Positions 36,199 through 45,436 are shown, numbered from the stretch's first letter. The stretch is 64,000 nt of DNA from Advenella kashmirensis W13003 (GCF_000506985.1 NZ_KI650979.1:1674710-1738709); one strand, 5' to 3'. Notes: a model not told the origin generated them from the letters alone. Numbers and translations are program-made.

Positions 36199-36822
36199 AT
36201 GTATTTCGACATGCAAGCCCTTGAAGGCAAAAACACCTACAAATTGATGGGCAGCGTGGTGCTGCCGCGCCCCATTGCGTGGGTGGTCACACAGTCGGAA
36301 GACGGCGTCTGGAATGCCGCGCCTTTTTCTTTTTTCAATGTCCTGTCGGGAGATCCGCCTGTGGTGGCGCTGGGTATCGGCCACAACGGCGACATCAAGA
36401 AAGACAGCCTGCTCAATATTGAACGCACCGGCGAGTTTGTCGTCAACCTGGTCCCGGCTTCAATGATCGAGGCCATGAATATCACGGCGACGGAGTACCC
36501 GGCCCATGTGGACGAGCTGCATAAAGCCGGCCTTGCGACCCTGCCCTCTGAAAAGGTCAGGCCGGGCAGAATTGCAGGCAGCCCGGTCGCCCTGGAATGC
36601 CGCCTCTGGAAGGAAATCGATATTGATGGCAAACGTAATATCATCCTTGCCCGGGTAGAGGGCCTGCATGTGGATGACGCTGCCGTGATCGACCGCGACA
36701 AATGCTATATCGATGGCAACAAGCTGGATCTGGTCGGACGCATGCATGGCGCCGGCTGGTACACGCATACCCGCGACAGCTTTCAGCTGGCGCGAATTCC
36801 CTATAACCCCGAAGAATCCTGA
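36199..36822 (+). CDS. Flavin reductase-like FMN-binding protein
   Basis: The start at 36199 is preferred (CGGAGA upstream; MYFDMQALEGKNTYKLM), giving 207 residues; another in-frame start lies at 36178. The fold is that of the DIM6/NTAB flavin reductase family: GSVVLPRPIAWVVTQ, NAAPFSFFNVLSGDPPVVAL, and GEFVVNLV. Such proteins reduce FMN with NAD(P)H for a partner monooxygenase or act as oxidoreductases. It leads a plus-strand series of six catabolic-looking genes ending at 42761. Confidence 0.82.
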   Translation: MYFDMQALEGKNTYKLMGSVVLPRPIAWVVTQSEDGVWNAAPFSFFNVLSGDPPVVALGIGHNGDIKKDSLLNIERTGEFVVNLVPASMIEAMNITATEYPAHVDELHKAGLATLPSEKVRPGRIAGSPVALECRLWKEIDIDGKRNIILARVEGLHVDDAAVIDRDKCYIDGNKLDLVGRMHGAGWYTHTRDSFQLARIPYNPEES

Positions 36823-36866
36823 GCGTCTGCAAAAGCGTTCATAACCGTTACGGATAACCCTCAAAA

Positions 36867-37499
36867 ATGATGAAACTGCACTGGTCACCCCGTTCCCCGT
36901 TTGTTAGAAAAGTCATGATCGTTTTGCACGAAACCGGACAGACCGATGCGGTTGAACTGGTGCGCACGCCGGTTGCGATGGCCGAGCCGAACCTTGGACT
37001 GATTCCGGATAACCCCCTGATCAAATTGCCCACACTGGTGCTTGAAGATGGCTACAGCCTGTTCGACTCCCGTGTCATTTGCGAATACCTGGCTGCACGT
37101 GCTCCGGATGGGCAAGGACAGGCACTGTTCCCGGTCGACCCGCAGCAGCGCACGCGCGTATTGCGGCAACAGGCGCTGGGAGATGGATTCATGGATGCCT
37201 TGCTGCTGTTCCGCCAGGAACGCAACAAAACAGAAGAAAAACAGACAGTTGCCTGGTTGAAAGCGTTTGCGCTGAAGACCGATTCGACGCTCGATTTTCT
37301 GCAGAACCATGTTGCCGAGATTGAAACGGTTGGATTCGATATGGGGGCGATCACGATTGGCTGCGCCTTGTCTTATCTGGATTACCGGTTTCCAGAACTG
37401 AACTGGCGCCGACGCGCGCCCGGGCTGGCAAGCTGGCACGCGGACGTTTTTGTCAGCCGTGCGTCGGTCGCCGCCACCGAGCCTGCTGAAACGCCCTGA
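36867..37499 (+). CDS. Glutathione S-transferase
   Basis: The protein of 210 residues has a thioredoxin-like N-terminal domain with SPRSPFVRKVMIVL and the cis-proline region NPLIKLPTLVLEDG, DSRVICEYLA for glutathione binding, and an all-helical C-terminal domain. Cytosolic GSTs of this kind conjugate glutathione or isomerise substrates. Its place between a flavin reductase-like gene and a CMD gene suggests a step in degradation of an electrophilic compound. The physiological substrate is unknown. Confidence 0.85.
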   Translation: MMKLHWSPRSPFVRKVMIVLHETGQTDAVELVRTPVAMAEPNLGLIPDNPLIKLPTLVLEDGYSLFDSRVICEYLAARAPDGQGQALFPVDPQQRTRVLRQQALGDGFMDALLLFRQERNKTEEKQTVAWLKAFALKTDSTLDFLQNHVAEIETVGFDMGAITIGCALSYLDYRFPELNWRRRAPGLASWHADVFVSRASVAATEPAETP

Positions 37500-37554
37500 T
37501 TGTTATTCCATCCTTTTTCCAAAGTTTTAAAACGCAACAACGCCAGGAAGATCT

Positions 37555-38172
37555 ATGAGTCGTATCCCTTTTCCCACAGTAGAGACCATGAACGAAGCGC
37601 AACGCGCTGTCTATGATGACATCGTCAATGGTCCGCGCGGCAGGCTGGTCGGTCCGCTGCGGGCCGTGCTGCATAACCCCGAGCTGGCGCAGCGCTGGCA
37701 GAAACTGGGCGAGATGCTGCGATTCGGCACCAGCCTGCCGCCGCGCCTGAACGAGCTGGCCATTCTGGTCACTGCCCGTTACTGGAATAGCCAGATTGAA
37801 TGGTATATCCATGAACAGGCGGCGTTGACGGCGGGGTTGCCTCAGTCTATTGCAGATGAAATAAAAAACTGCGAGGCACCGGGGTTCAAGGACCCGCAAG
37901 ACGCGGCGGTGTATGAGTTTGCCCGCCAGTTGCTGGCGCATGGAACGGTTGCGCCTGCCGTATACGACCGCATCCGGGAATACTTTGATGTGACCGGCGT
38001 GGTGGAGCTGACGGCGGTTGTCGGCTATTACACGATGGTATCCATGACGCTCAATGCCCATGAAATTCCGCTGCCGGACGACGCGCCGAACCCGCTGGTT
38101 CCGCCGCAGCGTAACGGGGTCCAGGCGCTGAGTACGCTTGCGGCAGTGTCGCTCGAGGATATCACGGTATGA
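37555..38172 (+). CDS. Carboxymuconolactone decarboxylase-family protein
   Basis: The 205-residue protein has an AGGAAG ribosome-binding site. Its CMD core includes LPPRLNELAILVTARYWNSQ and EWYIHEQAAL, with no CxxC pair, so peroxidase activity of the AhpD type is unlikely. The fold fits a gamma-carboxymuconolactone decarboxylase-like role. Its stop overlaps the ATG of the amidohydrolase gene (ATGA at 38169-38172), indicating coupled translation and a shared pathway. Confidence 0.82.
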   Translation: MSRIPFPTVETMNEAQRAVYDDIVNGPRGRLVGPLRAVLHNPELAQRWQKLGEMLRFGTSLPPRLNELAILVTARYWNSQIEWYIHEQAALTAGLPQSIADEIKNCEAPGFKDPQDAAVYEFARQLLAHGTVAPAVYDRIREYFDVTGVVELTAVVGYYTMVSMTLNAHEIPLPDDAPNPLVPPQRNGVQALSTLAAVSLEDITV

Positions 38173-39074
38173 CCGGCCCTTACATTCCCGATGCGGTAGA
38201 AATGCCGCGCATGCCCACCCCTGCTGCAGTCACGCTGCCTGATGACAGTTGTGATGCGCATTGTCATGTGTTCGGCCCATATGCCGATTTTCCGCTGCAT
38301 TTGCGTTCGACCTACGCGCCGCCTGATGCGCCAGCCACGCGTTATCTGAAGATGCTCGATACCGTCGGCATGCAGCGGGGGGTACTGGTGCAGCCTGCTC
38401 CTTACGGAACCGATGTGAGTGCCATCATTGATGCCATTGCCCGGCGGCCGACACAGTTGCGCGGCGTCGGTGTGGCAGCCCCGGATGCCGATGCACAGTT
38501 GCTGGGTCAATGGTATGCAGCAGGCATTCGCGGCTTGCGTTTCATTGAAGCGCGCGACCCGCAGGGCAACCTGTTTCCCGGCAGCGTGGGCTTTGACAGC
38601 ATTGAGACGCTGGCCCCGGCTATGCGCCAGACCGGCATGCATGTGCAGATGTGGGGGCCGTATGATCGCTATTTGCCCGTCCTGGAAAAGGTAACTGATC
38701 TGGGTTTGCCTGTGGTGATCGATCACATGGCCAGTGTCGTGATTGACCGTGGCGTGCAGGATCCCTTATTTCAATTGTTATGCCGACTGTTGCGCGACGG
38801 GCGGTTGTGGATCAAGCTGTCGGTCTGCCGGGTATCGACGCAGGCGCCGGATTACGCCGATGTTCGTCCCTTTCATGACGCGCTGCTGGCCGCCAATGTG
38901 GAGCGGGTGCTGTGGGGATCGGACTGGCCCTACGTTCGCATGGGCGAACGGGCGCCGGCTGTCGGCCGCCTGATCGAATTGGCCTGGGACTGGTTCGGTG
39001 ATGAAGCAACTCGTCGACAGGTATGGGTGACAAACCCAACACATTTATATGGATTTGAAGGAGCGGGCAAGTAA
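38169..39074 (+). CDS. Amidohydrolase-family TIM-barrel hydrolase
   Basis: The 301-residue protein resembles 2-pyrone-4,6-dicarboxylate lactonase (LigI-like) enzymes: CDAHCHVFGPYADFPL with the paired metal-site histidines, RYLKMLD, VVIDHMASV, and LWGSDWPYVRMGE with the catalytic aspartate near the end. Such enzymes open lactones or hydrolyse amides. Its stop codon is followed immediately by the ATG of the acyl-CoA dehydrogenase gene. Lactone hydrolysis in an aromatic or terpenoid route would fit the context but is inferred. Confidence 0.83.
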   Translation: MTGPYIPDAVEMPRMPTPAAVTLPDDSCDAHCHVFGPYADFPLHLRSTYAPPDAPATRYLKMLDTVGMQRGVLVQPAPYGTDVSAIIDAIARRPTQLRGVGVAAPDADAQLLGQWYAAGIRGLRFIEARDPQGNLFPGSVGFDSIETLAPAMRQTGMHVQMWGPYDRYLPVLEKVTDLGLPVVIDHMASVVIDRGVQDPLFQLLCRLLRDGRLWIKLSVCRVSTQAPDYADVRPFHDALLAANVERVLWGSDWPYVRMGERAPAVGRLIELAWDWFGDEATRRQVWVTNPTHLYGFEGAGK

Positions 39075-41489
39075 ATGTCGCTGGATAGGGAACAAATCGA
39101 CGCATTCCGGGATAGTGCCCGGGATTTTCTTTCACGCGGCAATCATGCTGAGCGTATGCGCCAGCGAGTGTTGGCTTCGGCGGGGCTGAATCGCAGTACA
39201 TGGCAGGGTATGGCCGAAGCAGGATGGCCGGCGGTGCTGGTACCCGAAGCCCAGGGCGGTCTGGGCCTCGGGCTGGGCGAGATGAACGCCATCGCGCTGG
39301 AATTGGGCGCGTCTCTGGCTGCCGAGCCACTGGTCGCCGTTGCAGTTCAAACCGTTACGTTCTTGCGCGCATTGCCAGACAGTGAATTGCGAGATCGCCT
39401 GCTGGCGGGTATTGCAGAGGGATCGCTGATTGCCGGGACGGCCTGGCAACAACACCCTGGCCAGGTGAATGTCCGTTCGGGCCCGGTCGTCACACAACAG
39501 GACGGTCAGCTTGCTGTGTCAGCGAGGTATATCAACGTGGCACCGGGCAGCGGCGCAGATGGCTGGCTGGTGCCTGTCATGCAGAACGATGAGGCGGTAC
39601 TGCTATGGATTGAAGCGGACGCGACAGGCGTGCATATGAGCGATGTATCACGTGTGGATACGGGCAGTATCGGCACGCTGCATCTGCAATCTTGTGCGGT
39701 GAAAGAGGCGCAGATCGTAGCACGTGGGCCGGACGTGATGGATGCGCTCACTCAGGCCAATGACTATGCCCGCATCGTTCTGTCGGCGCAACTGCTGGGT
39801 TGCGCGCGCAATGCGTTCGACACGACACTTGAGTACCTGAAAGTGCGCATGCAATTTGGCAAGCCCATCGGCTCGTTTCAGAGCCTGCAGCACCGTATGG
39901 TTGACAGTTATATTCAATTGCAAATGCTGGAGTTCGCCCTGTGGGAAGCCACTGACAAGCCAGGCGAGACGCCGGCCTTATTGGCCATGCAAGCCAGTCG
40001 CCTGAAGTCGAGGGCGGAACTTGCAGCCGGTGAGGCGACCCGGCTGGCCGTGCAAATGCATGGTGGCATGGGCTATTCCGATGAGTCCGATGTGGGACTG
40101 ATGCTCAAGAAAGCGATTGCGTTATCCAGTGAAATGGGGAATCGCCGGGCGCATGAAGCCCGTTATTTGCAGGCGCTGGAACAGCTGCAGGCACACGCTT
40201 CAGCCACCAGCCATACGCAAGACAGGCAGGCAGGACAAAACAGGCAGCACGGGAAGGAAAACGGCGCGGAAAAGCAATGGACCGATTTTCCTACCGATGC
40301 CGATTGGGACGCGATGCCGGAAGCGGAATTCCGGCAGATGTTGCGTGCGTTCTATCGCGCGCATTATCCCGAACACTTGCGTCATCGTAGCGGTCGCCTG
40401 CACTGGCATGAAATTGGCGACTGGTATCGCACGCTGGCGCGCCAGAAGTGGATTGCACCAGCCTGGCCCAAGCAATACGGTGGCATGGCGCTATCCCCGG
40501 AGAAAATGATTGCTTATATTGAGGAACAGGAACGCTATGGCGTAGGCCGTCCGCCCGACCAGGGACTGGTCATGCTGGGACCGATTCTGATCCGCTACGG
40601 CACGCCGGAGCAACAGCAAACCTACCTGCCCGCCATTTTGTCCGGTGAACATGTCTGGGCCCAGGGGTATTCTGAACCCAATGCGGGATCCGATCTGGCT
40701 TCGCTGCGTTGCGAGGCGGTGCCGGAAGGTGACTATTTCACCGTCAATGGGCAGAAAACCTGGTCGACACTGGCCCAGGATGCCACGCACATGTTTATGT
40801 TGGTACGTACCGACAAAAATGTGAAAAAGCAGGCGGGTATAAGCTTCCTGATGGTGGACCTGAAATCGCCCGGTATTACCGTAAGGCCAATCCGGACGAT
40901 CGCCGGTGACGAAGAATACTGCGAAATCTTCTTCGATGATGTGAAGGTACCGAAACAGAACCTGGTAGGTGAACTGAACCAGGGGTGGACCATATCCAAG
41001 GCGTTGCTCGGCTTTGAACGGCTGTTTAGCGGCAACCCCAAGCACGCGCAGAATACGCTGGCCATGATCGATAAAGTCATGGGCGCGAGCGGCCTGGATC
41101 GTGACCCGGCCTTCATGCGCGATTATGCGCGCTTGCATATGGATATTGCCGATCTGTCATCTGCCTATGCGACGTTTTCGGATATTGTCCGGCGTAATGA
41201 GCCATTGCCGGCCAATGTGTCGCTACTCAAAATTTGGGCGACCGAAACGCACGAGAAGGCGGCGTTGTTGCTGCTGGATGCGGCGGGCGAACAGGCGGGT
41301 ACGACCGGTGCGGCGGTCTTCGCAGGTTCAGAGAGTACGCCCAATGTGCAAGCGTCAGAGAATGAGGTTGTCACGGTAGACGGCCTGCAGATGCCGCTTT
41401 ATAACGCGGCTGCGGCCAAGATATTCAGTGGCACGAATGAAATTCAGCGCAATATCCTGGCCAAGGTCGTGCTGGCATTGCCTGTGTAA
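39075..41489 (+). CDS. Double-length (fused) acyl-CoA dehydrogenase
   Basis: The 804-residue protein contains two acyl-CoA dehydrogenase units: residues 1-375 and about 405-804, joined by a polar Gln/His-rich linker. The second unit has the FAD-binding YSEPNAGSDLAS and WSTLAQDATH segments and a glutamate at residue 648 (LLGFERLF), the catalytic position in isovaleryl-type enzymes. The first unit has alanine at the matching place (residue 232, NDYARIV). This looks like a single-chain version of the alpha2beta2 dehydrogenases (compare mycobacterial FadE34). The acyl substrate is unknown but may be bulky. Confidence 0.85.
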   Translation: MSLDREQIDAFRDSARDFLSRGNHAERMRQRVLASAGLNRSTWQGMAEAGWPAVLVPEAQGGLGLGLGEMNAIALELGASLAAEPLVAVAVQTVTFLRALPDSELRDRLLAGIAEGSLIAGTAWQQHPGQVNVRSGPVVTQQDGQLAVSARYINVAPGSGADGWLVPVMQNDEAVLLWIEADATGVHMSDVSRVDTGSIGTLHLQSCAVKEAQIVARGPDVMDALTQANDYARIVLSAQLLGCARNAFDTTLEYLKVRMQFGKPIGSFQSLQHRMVDSYIQLQMLEFALWEATDKPGETPALLAMQASRLKSRAELAAGEATRLAVQMHGGMGYSDESDVGLMLKKAIALSSEMGNRRAHEARYLQALEQLQAHASATSHTQDRQAGQNRQHGKENGAEKQWTDFPTDADWDAMPEAEFRQMLRAFYRAHYPEHLRHRSGRLHWHEIGDWYRTLARQKWIAPAWPKQYGGMALSPEKMIAYIEEQERYGVGRPPDQGLVMLGPILIRYGTPEQQQTYLPAILSGEHVWAQGYSEPNAGSDLASLRCEAVPEGDYFTVNGQKTWSTLAQDATHMFMLVRTDKNVKKQAGISFLMVDLKSPGITVRPIRTIAGDEEYCEIFFDDVKVPKQNLVGELNQGWTISKALLGFERLFSGNPKHAQNTLAMIDKVMGASGLDRDPAFMRDYARLHMDIADLSSAYATFSDIVRRNEPLPANVSLLKIWATETHEKAALLLLDAAGEQAGTTGAAVFAGSESTPNVQASENEVVTVDGLQMPLYNAAAAKIFSGTNEIQRNILAKVVLALPV

Positions 41490-41510
41490 AAAAAGTAGCA
41501 AAGGAATTGA

Positions 41511-42761
41511 GTGATTGACATGAATATGGGAACAGATATGGTGCAAACGCTTTCGCACATCCGGGTGCTGGATTTGGGACGGGTTTTTTCCGGGCCATGG
41601 ACCGGCCAGATGCTGGCCGATCTGGGCGCCGATGTGATCAAGGTGGAGCGGCCTGGCCGGGGCGATGATGTTCGCCAGCAGGGCTATCGGGCGAAGGACG
41701 ACGCCGGCAACGAGACTGCCGAGACTTCCTCGTTTCTGGCGATGAACCGTGGCAAGCGTTCGGTGACGGTAAATATGTCCAGCCCCGAAGGGCAGGAGGT
41801 CATTCGCAAGCTGGCCGCTCAATGCGATGTATTGATCGAAAACTTCAAGGCCGGCGATCTGGCGCGGTACGGTCTTGATTATGAATCACTGAAAGCCATC
41901 AATCCACGTCTGGTGTATTGTTCTATTACCGGCTTTGGGCAATCCGGTCCGTATAGTCATCGGCCGGGTTATGATCCGATTTTCCAGTCCATGAGCGGGC
42001 TGATGAGTCTGACCGGCAATCCTGAAGAGGAACCCGGTGGTGGGCCTCAGAAAGTGGGTTACGCGGTGTCGGATCTGACCGCAGGTTTTTACGCGATTAT
42101 CGGGATTCTTGCGGCGCTGAATCATCGCGACGCGGTATCCGGAGAAGGGCAGTATATAGATATCGCGCTGTTTGATGCACAGGTGGCTTCCATTGGGCAC
42201 ATTGCCATGAATTATCTGGTGTCCGGCACGATTCCCCGGCGCATGGGCACGGCCTCGCCCATTACATGCCCGTATCAGGCATTTGAATGCAGCGATGGTT
42301 ATCTCATGATCGCCGTGGGCAACGATTCGCAATTTCGCCAATTTGTGCAACTGCTGGGTCTGCCCGAACTGGCCGATGATCCGCGCTTCCTGCTGAACCG
42401 GCTGCGTGCCCAGAACCAGAAAGAACTCATTCCGCTGCTGCAGGCCGTCATGATCACGCGTCCGATCAAGGAGTGGCAGACAGAACTGGACGCCATGAAT
42501 GTCCCTTGCGGGCCGATCAACGACCTGAGTCAGGTCTTCGAAGACCCCCAACTGCAACATCGGAACATGTTGATGCATATGCAGCACTCGACAGCAGGAA
42601 ACATTCCGCAGATTGCCAATCCGCTGAAGCTGTCCGCCACACCGGTCACCTATCGGCGTCCACCGCCCACACTCAGTGAACATACCGACGAGGTGCTAAG
42701 CGAGCTGCTGGGGATGGATGCGGCCGCCATTACGGAGTTGCGCGAGAAAAAGATTATTTGA
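41511..42761 (+). CDS. Class III CoA-transferase (CaiB/BaiF family), first copy
   Basis: The GTG at 41511, with AAGGA six bases upstream, gives 416 residues; an ATG at 41538 with GGGAA upstream is an alternative. Family features are SHIRVLDLGRVFSGPWTGQM, LADLGADVIKVERPGRGDD, VLIENFKAGDLARYGLDY and AVSDLTAG, which has the likely catalytic aspartate. The enzyme moves CoA between carboxylic acids. Following the acyl-CoA dehydrogenase gene by 21 bases, it probably activates the substrate of this cluster. A paralogue lies at 45578-46807. Confidence 0.88.
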   Translation: MIDMNMGTDMVQTLSHIRVLDLGRVFSGPWTGQMLADLGADVIKVERPGRGDDVRQQGYRAKDDAGNETAETSSFLAMNRGKRSVTVNMSSPEGQEVIRKLAAQCDVLIENFKAGDLARYGLDYESLKAINPRLVYCSITGFGQSGPYSHRPGYDPIFQSMSGLMSLTGNPEEEPGGGPQKVGYAVSDLTAGFYAIIGILAALNHRDAVSGEGQYIDIALFDAQVASIGHIAMNYLVSGTIPRRMGTASPITCPYQAFECSDGYLMIAVGNDSQFRQFVQLLGLPELADDPRFLLNRLRAQNQKELIPLLQAVMITRPIKEWQTELDAMNVPCGPINDLSQVFEDPQLQHRNMLMHMQHSTAGNIPQIANPLKLSATPVTYRRPPPTLSEHTDEVLSELLGMDAAAITELREKKII

Positions 42762-42827
42762 GTCTGTTCTGTGGTATGCCTGATTTTTGCCGATAAGGGT
42801 TCCCGGCAGAGTAGCTTGGGCTGGACT

Positions 42828-43256
42828 TCAACAGTTGGGGCAGCTACTTTGTTGGCTCTCCCATTCTTCGGGTGTCACGATCAGGACGGGGCTCTCGTTG
42901 CGCATGGCCAGGAGGTCGCCATCCCCTGTGATGAGAGCTTCCGCCTGGCCAATATAGGTTATGACAAGAAACACCTGGTCTTTTTCGTCGCGACAACGCG
43001 GCAATGTCGGCCACGGCAAGGGCAATTCGACGACCTCGGTGTACGGCAGAAAGTCTTGAAGTAGATGCTGCCGTTCCTCGGCTGTCAACTTGAATTTTGG
43101 GTAAGCAAGTACACGAAGCAATTCGCAGACAGTTTCCGTGCATACCAAGGGGAGGAGCTGCTTGTGCTGCCAGGCCCTGCGTATCCACGCGAGACGCCCG
43201 GATGTAAATAGCAGCGCAGACAATACGACATTGGTATCCAGAACCACCCTGATCAT
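42828..43256 (-). CDS. PIN-domain toxin
   Basis: The 142-residue protein has the PIN nuclease fold: VVLDTNVVLSALLF with the first acidic metal ligand, an ETVCELLRVL segment, and CRDEKDQVFL plus ALITGDGDLLAM with the remaining aspartates. It belongs to the PIN group annotated as putative toxin-antitoxin components and should cut RNA. Its ATG overlaps the antitoxin stop (43253-43256). The pair lies between two catabolic clusters, on the opposite strand to the preceding genes. Confidence 0.85.
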   Translation of the reverse strand: MIRVVLDTNVVLSALLFTSGRLAWIRRAWQHKQLLPLVCTETVCELLRVLAYPKFKLTAEERQHLLQDFLPYTEVVELPLPWPTLPRCRDEKDQVFLVITYIGQAEALITGDGDLLAMRNESPVLIVTPEEWESQQSSCPNC

Positions 43257-43471
43257 TTGCGCCCCCAGGAAATGGCGTCCTCGACATCCTGTTCGGTAAT
43301 GCCGAGTTGTTGCAGCTTATCGCGAACAGCCTGGCCCTGCTGTACACGTACCGGTGTCAGTACGATTCGGCCATTTTCGACCTCCACCTCAAAATACTCG
43401 GCCGCATCTACCTTCGACACAACTGCCTTTGGCAAGGTGATTTGATTCTTTGATGTTAATTTGGCAAGCAT
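43253..43471 (-). CDS. AbrB/MazE-type antitoxin
   Basis: The 72-residue protein begins with a swapped-hairpin AbrB DNA-binding domain (KLTSKNQITLPKAVVSKV, EYFEVEVENGRIVLTPV). The C-terminal helix (QQLGITEQDVEDAISWGRK) should bind the toxin. GGAGA precedes the ATG. A GGAAGTAA direct repeat upstream on the same strand (within 43509-43524) may be its operator. It acts as antitoxin and repressor of the PIN toxin gene. Confidence 0.83.
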   Translation of the reverse strand: MLAKLTSKNQITLPKAVVSKVDAAEYFEVEVENGRIVLTPVRVQQGQAVRDKLQQLGITEQDVEDAISWGRK

Positions 43472-43645
43472 GGATGTTCTCCGCTAAAGAAGAAAGAAAG
43501 GATATCTTACTTCCTTACTTCCTGCTATGCAAATGGTTGTTTCTCGCGGAGAAATTGAGTAAGACAACGACAGCAGGCTCAATAGCGGCTTGTAAAGAGA
43601 AATGGGCAGGATTCAGAATCGATGCTATTTCGTCCGAGGAAGCGA

Positions 43646-44104
43646 TTATTCGTTATAAATCAGCAGCAGCATCGTCGTTACCAATGCCGGTCGCTCCTGG
43701 TCCTTTATTTCGAACGTATTTTCAAAGGTGAAGAGCATGCCGCCGTTTTTGGGTTGAGCGTCAACCAGCTTTTGTTGCAGTCGCACGTCCGACCCCACCG
43801 GTACCGGACTGATAAAGCGCAAATGGTTCAGGCCGTAATTCAGTCCTTTGCCGCGTTTGCTGATTTTGAAAATATCGCGTGCCAGCAGCGGAATCAGCGA
43901 CAGAACAAAAAAGCCGTGCGCGATTGTTTTGCCGTCGGGCATATCGCGCTGCGCGCGGGCAATGTCCACGTGGACCCAGTGATCGTCGCCCGTCAGTCGC
44001 GCATAGTGATCGATCTGGTCCTGCGTCACGGTAAACCATTGGCTGGTGCCAAGGTCTTCGCCAATATGCGAGGCCAGATCGGCGGGGGTGTCTACAAGCA
44101 ACAT
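43646..44104 (-). CDS. MaoC-family (R)-enoyl-CoA hydratase
   Basis: The 152-residue single hot-dog protein has the hydratase motif: DHYARLTGDDHWVHVD with the catalytic Asp and His, and GKTIAHGFFVLSLIP. It adds water to enoyl-CoA esters to give (R)-3-hydroxyacyl-CoA. GGAG precedes the ATG. It lies 143 bases after the receptor gene on the same strand, in the second catabolic cluster, and may act on the product of the CoA-transferase encoded divergently. Confidence 0.82.
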   Translation of the reverse strand: MLLVDTPADLASHIGEDLGTSQWFTVTQDQIDHYARLTGDDHWVHVDIARAQRDMPDGKTIAHGFFVLSLIPLLARDIFKISKRGKGLNYGLNHLRFISPVPVGSDVRLQQKLVDAQPKNGGMLFTFENTFEIKDQERPALVTTMLLLIYNE

Positions 44105-44247
44105 ATAAGGGACTCCAGCAAGATGCCCGCGATCATTGTGACGCGGGCATAAAAAAGTGAAAAGAAAAAAGTATCAACGGACAGAGGCATCGATGGCGAC
44201 GGTGGCCGGGCAGCGCCGTGCCCGGTCCGCACTGGCATCGAAGGGCG

Positions 44248-45279
44248 TTATTGCCCGATTCTGACACCTGTCGTATTGACGATGGTTTCCCATTTCTTGC
44301 GGTCCGTTTCCACAAACTCGCGTGCCTGTTCAAGCGACATGGCGACCGGGGGCAGGTAGCCCTGCGCATCCAGGCGGGAAATCGTATCCTGTTCCTTCAG
44401 TACGGCATTCATCGTTTCGTTCAGGCGGGTCAGCACGGCCGGGGCGGTTTTGGCCGGGGCGATCAGCAGGTTCCATATTTCGATATTCAGGTCCGGGTAG
44501 CCGCTTTCCACCAGGGTGGGAACCGCTTCCATTTGCGGATATCGCTTGGCGCTGCTGACCGCAAGGAACTTCAGTTTCGGGTTGCTTTGCTGCGCCTTGG
44601 CGGCCGGGCCGGTCAGCACACCGATCTGCACCTGACCGCCGATCAGGTCGCTGGTCAGTGGCGAATCGCCCTTGTAAGGAATATGCACGACGTCAATGCC
44701 GGCAATTTTCTTGAAGTATTCGAATACCAGATGGCCGGGTGTGCCCGCGCCTGATGTGCCGTAGGACAGGCTGCCGGGTTTCGATTTGGCCAGCTCCACC
44801 AGTTCCTTGATATTGTTGACGGGTACGTCCTTATTGACGGCGACGACCAGCGGCAATGAGCCGATGTTGGCGATGGGCACCAGATCCTGGGGCTGGTAGG
44901 GCACTTGCATGCCGATCAGGCGGGCGATAATGGTGCCGCCCACCGGCCCTACGCCCAGGTTATAGCCATCAGGCTGGGCGCGTGCGACCGATGCAATGCC
45001 GATGGTGCCGGCGGCGCCCGCCCGGTTTTCCACGACCATGGTTTGTTTCAGCTGTTTGGACATCCCGTCGGCCAGGATACGTGCCGCGGTGTCGCTGGAG
45101 CCGCCAGGCGGAAACGGTACGGTCAGCTTGACCGGTTTGGCAGGATAGGTTTCGTCGGCCAGTGCAGGGGTGATGCTCAGTACGCTCGCAGCGCACAGCA
45201 ACAGTGCCCGGGCAAGGAGGTGTTGAAAGGGCGGGCGTTGGACGCGTCCAAACCGCGCAATAAGGGAAGGCTGTCTCAT
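44248..45279 (-). CDS. Bug-family tricarboxylate-transporter receptor
   Basis: The start at 45279 is supported by AGAGGAA a few bases before the ATG and gives 343 residues. A long basic N region and hydrophobic core end at ALA, before DETYPAKPVKLTVPFPPGGS, the classic start of a mature Bug receptor. NRAGAAGTIG and YGTSGAGTPGHLVFE follow. Bug proteins bind carboxylates in the periplasm; no TctA/TctB genes are adjacent, as is common in Bordetella-like genomes. Divergence from the CoA-transferase gene suggests a carboxylate growth substrate. Confidence 0.9.
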   Translation of the reverse strand: MRQPSLIARFGRVQRPPFQHLLARALLLCAASVLSITPALADETYPAKPVKLTVPFPPGGSSDTAARILADGMSKQLKQTMVVENRAGAAGTIGIASVARAQPDGYNLGVGPVGGTIIARLIGMQVPYQPQDLVPIANIGSLPLVVAVNKDVPVNNIKELVELAKSKPGSLSYGTSGAGTPGHLVFEYFKKIAGIDVVHIPYKGDSPLTSDLIGGQVQIGVLTGPAAKAQQSNPKLKFLAVSSAKRYPQMEAVPTLVESGYPDLNIEIWNLLIAPAKTAPAVLTRLNETMNAVLKEQDTISRLDAQGYLPPVAMSLEQAREFVETDRKKWETIVNTTGVRIGQ

Positions 45280-45410
45280 TGAGTTCCTCTTTTGATCATG
45301 GAAAATACCCGCTATGCTTCTCTCTGGGATAGGGCGGGCAAGGAAAGTAAAGTACATCAGTGATGCTAGGGTATTACGCCTGTAATGTCAATAGGTCGTA
45401 TTATTGTACT

Positions 45411-45436
45411 ATATAGGCTATAATTATGTCCTATAT
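45411..45436 (+). promoter_or_regulatory. Promoter with inverted repeat between receptor and CoA-transferase genes
   Basis: ATATAGG at 45411-45417 and CCTATAT at 45430-45436 are perfect 7-base arms with 12 bases between them. The spacer holds a consensus minus-10 box, TATAAT, at 45419-45424. The site lies in the 298-base divergent gap and is the best candidate operator for the GntR-family regulator encoded at 47729. The CoA-transferase ATG is 141 bases further on; nothing else was recognised in the gap. Confidence 0.65.

Noticed and set aside
43477-43553. TTCTCCGC and GCGGAGAA as an operator of the PIN/AbrB pair
   Set aside because: One arm is simply the antitoxin ribosome-binding site and the arms are over 60 bases apart; chance is a sufficient explanation.
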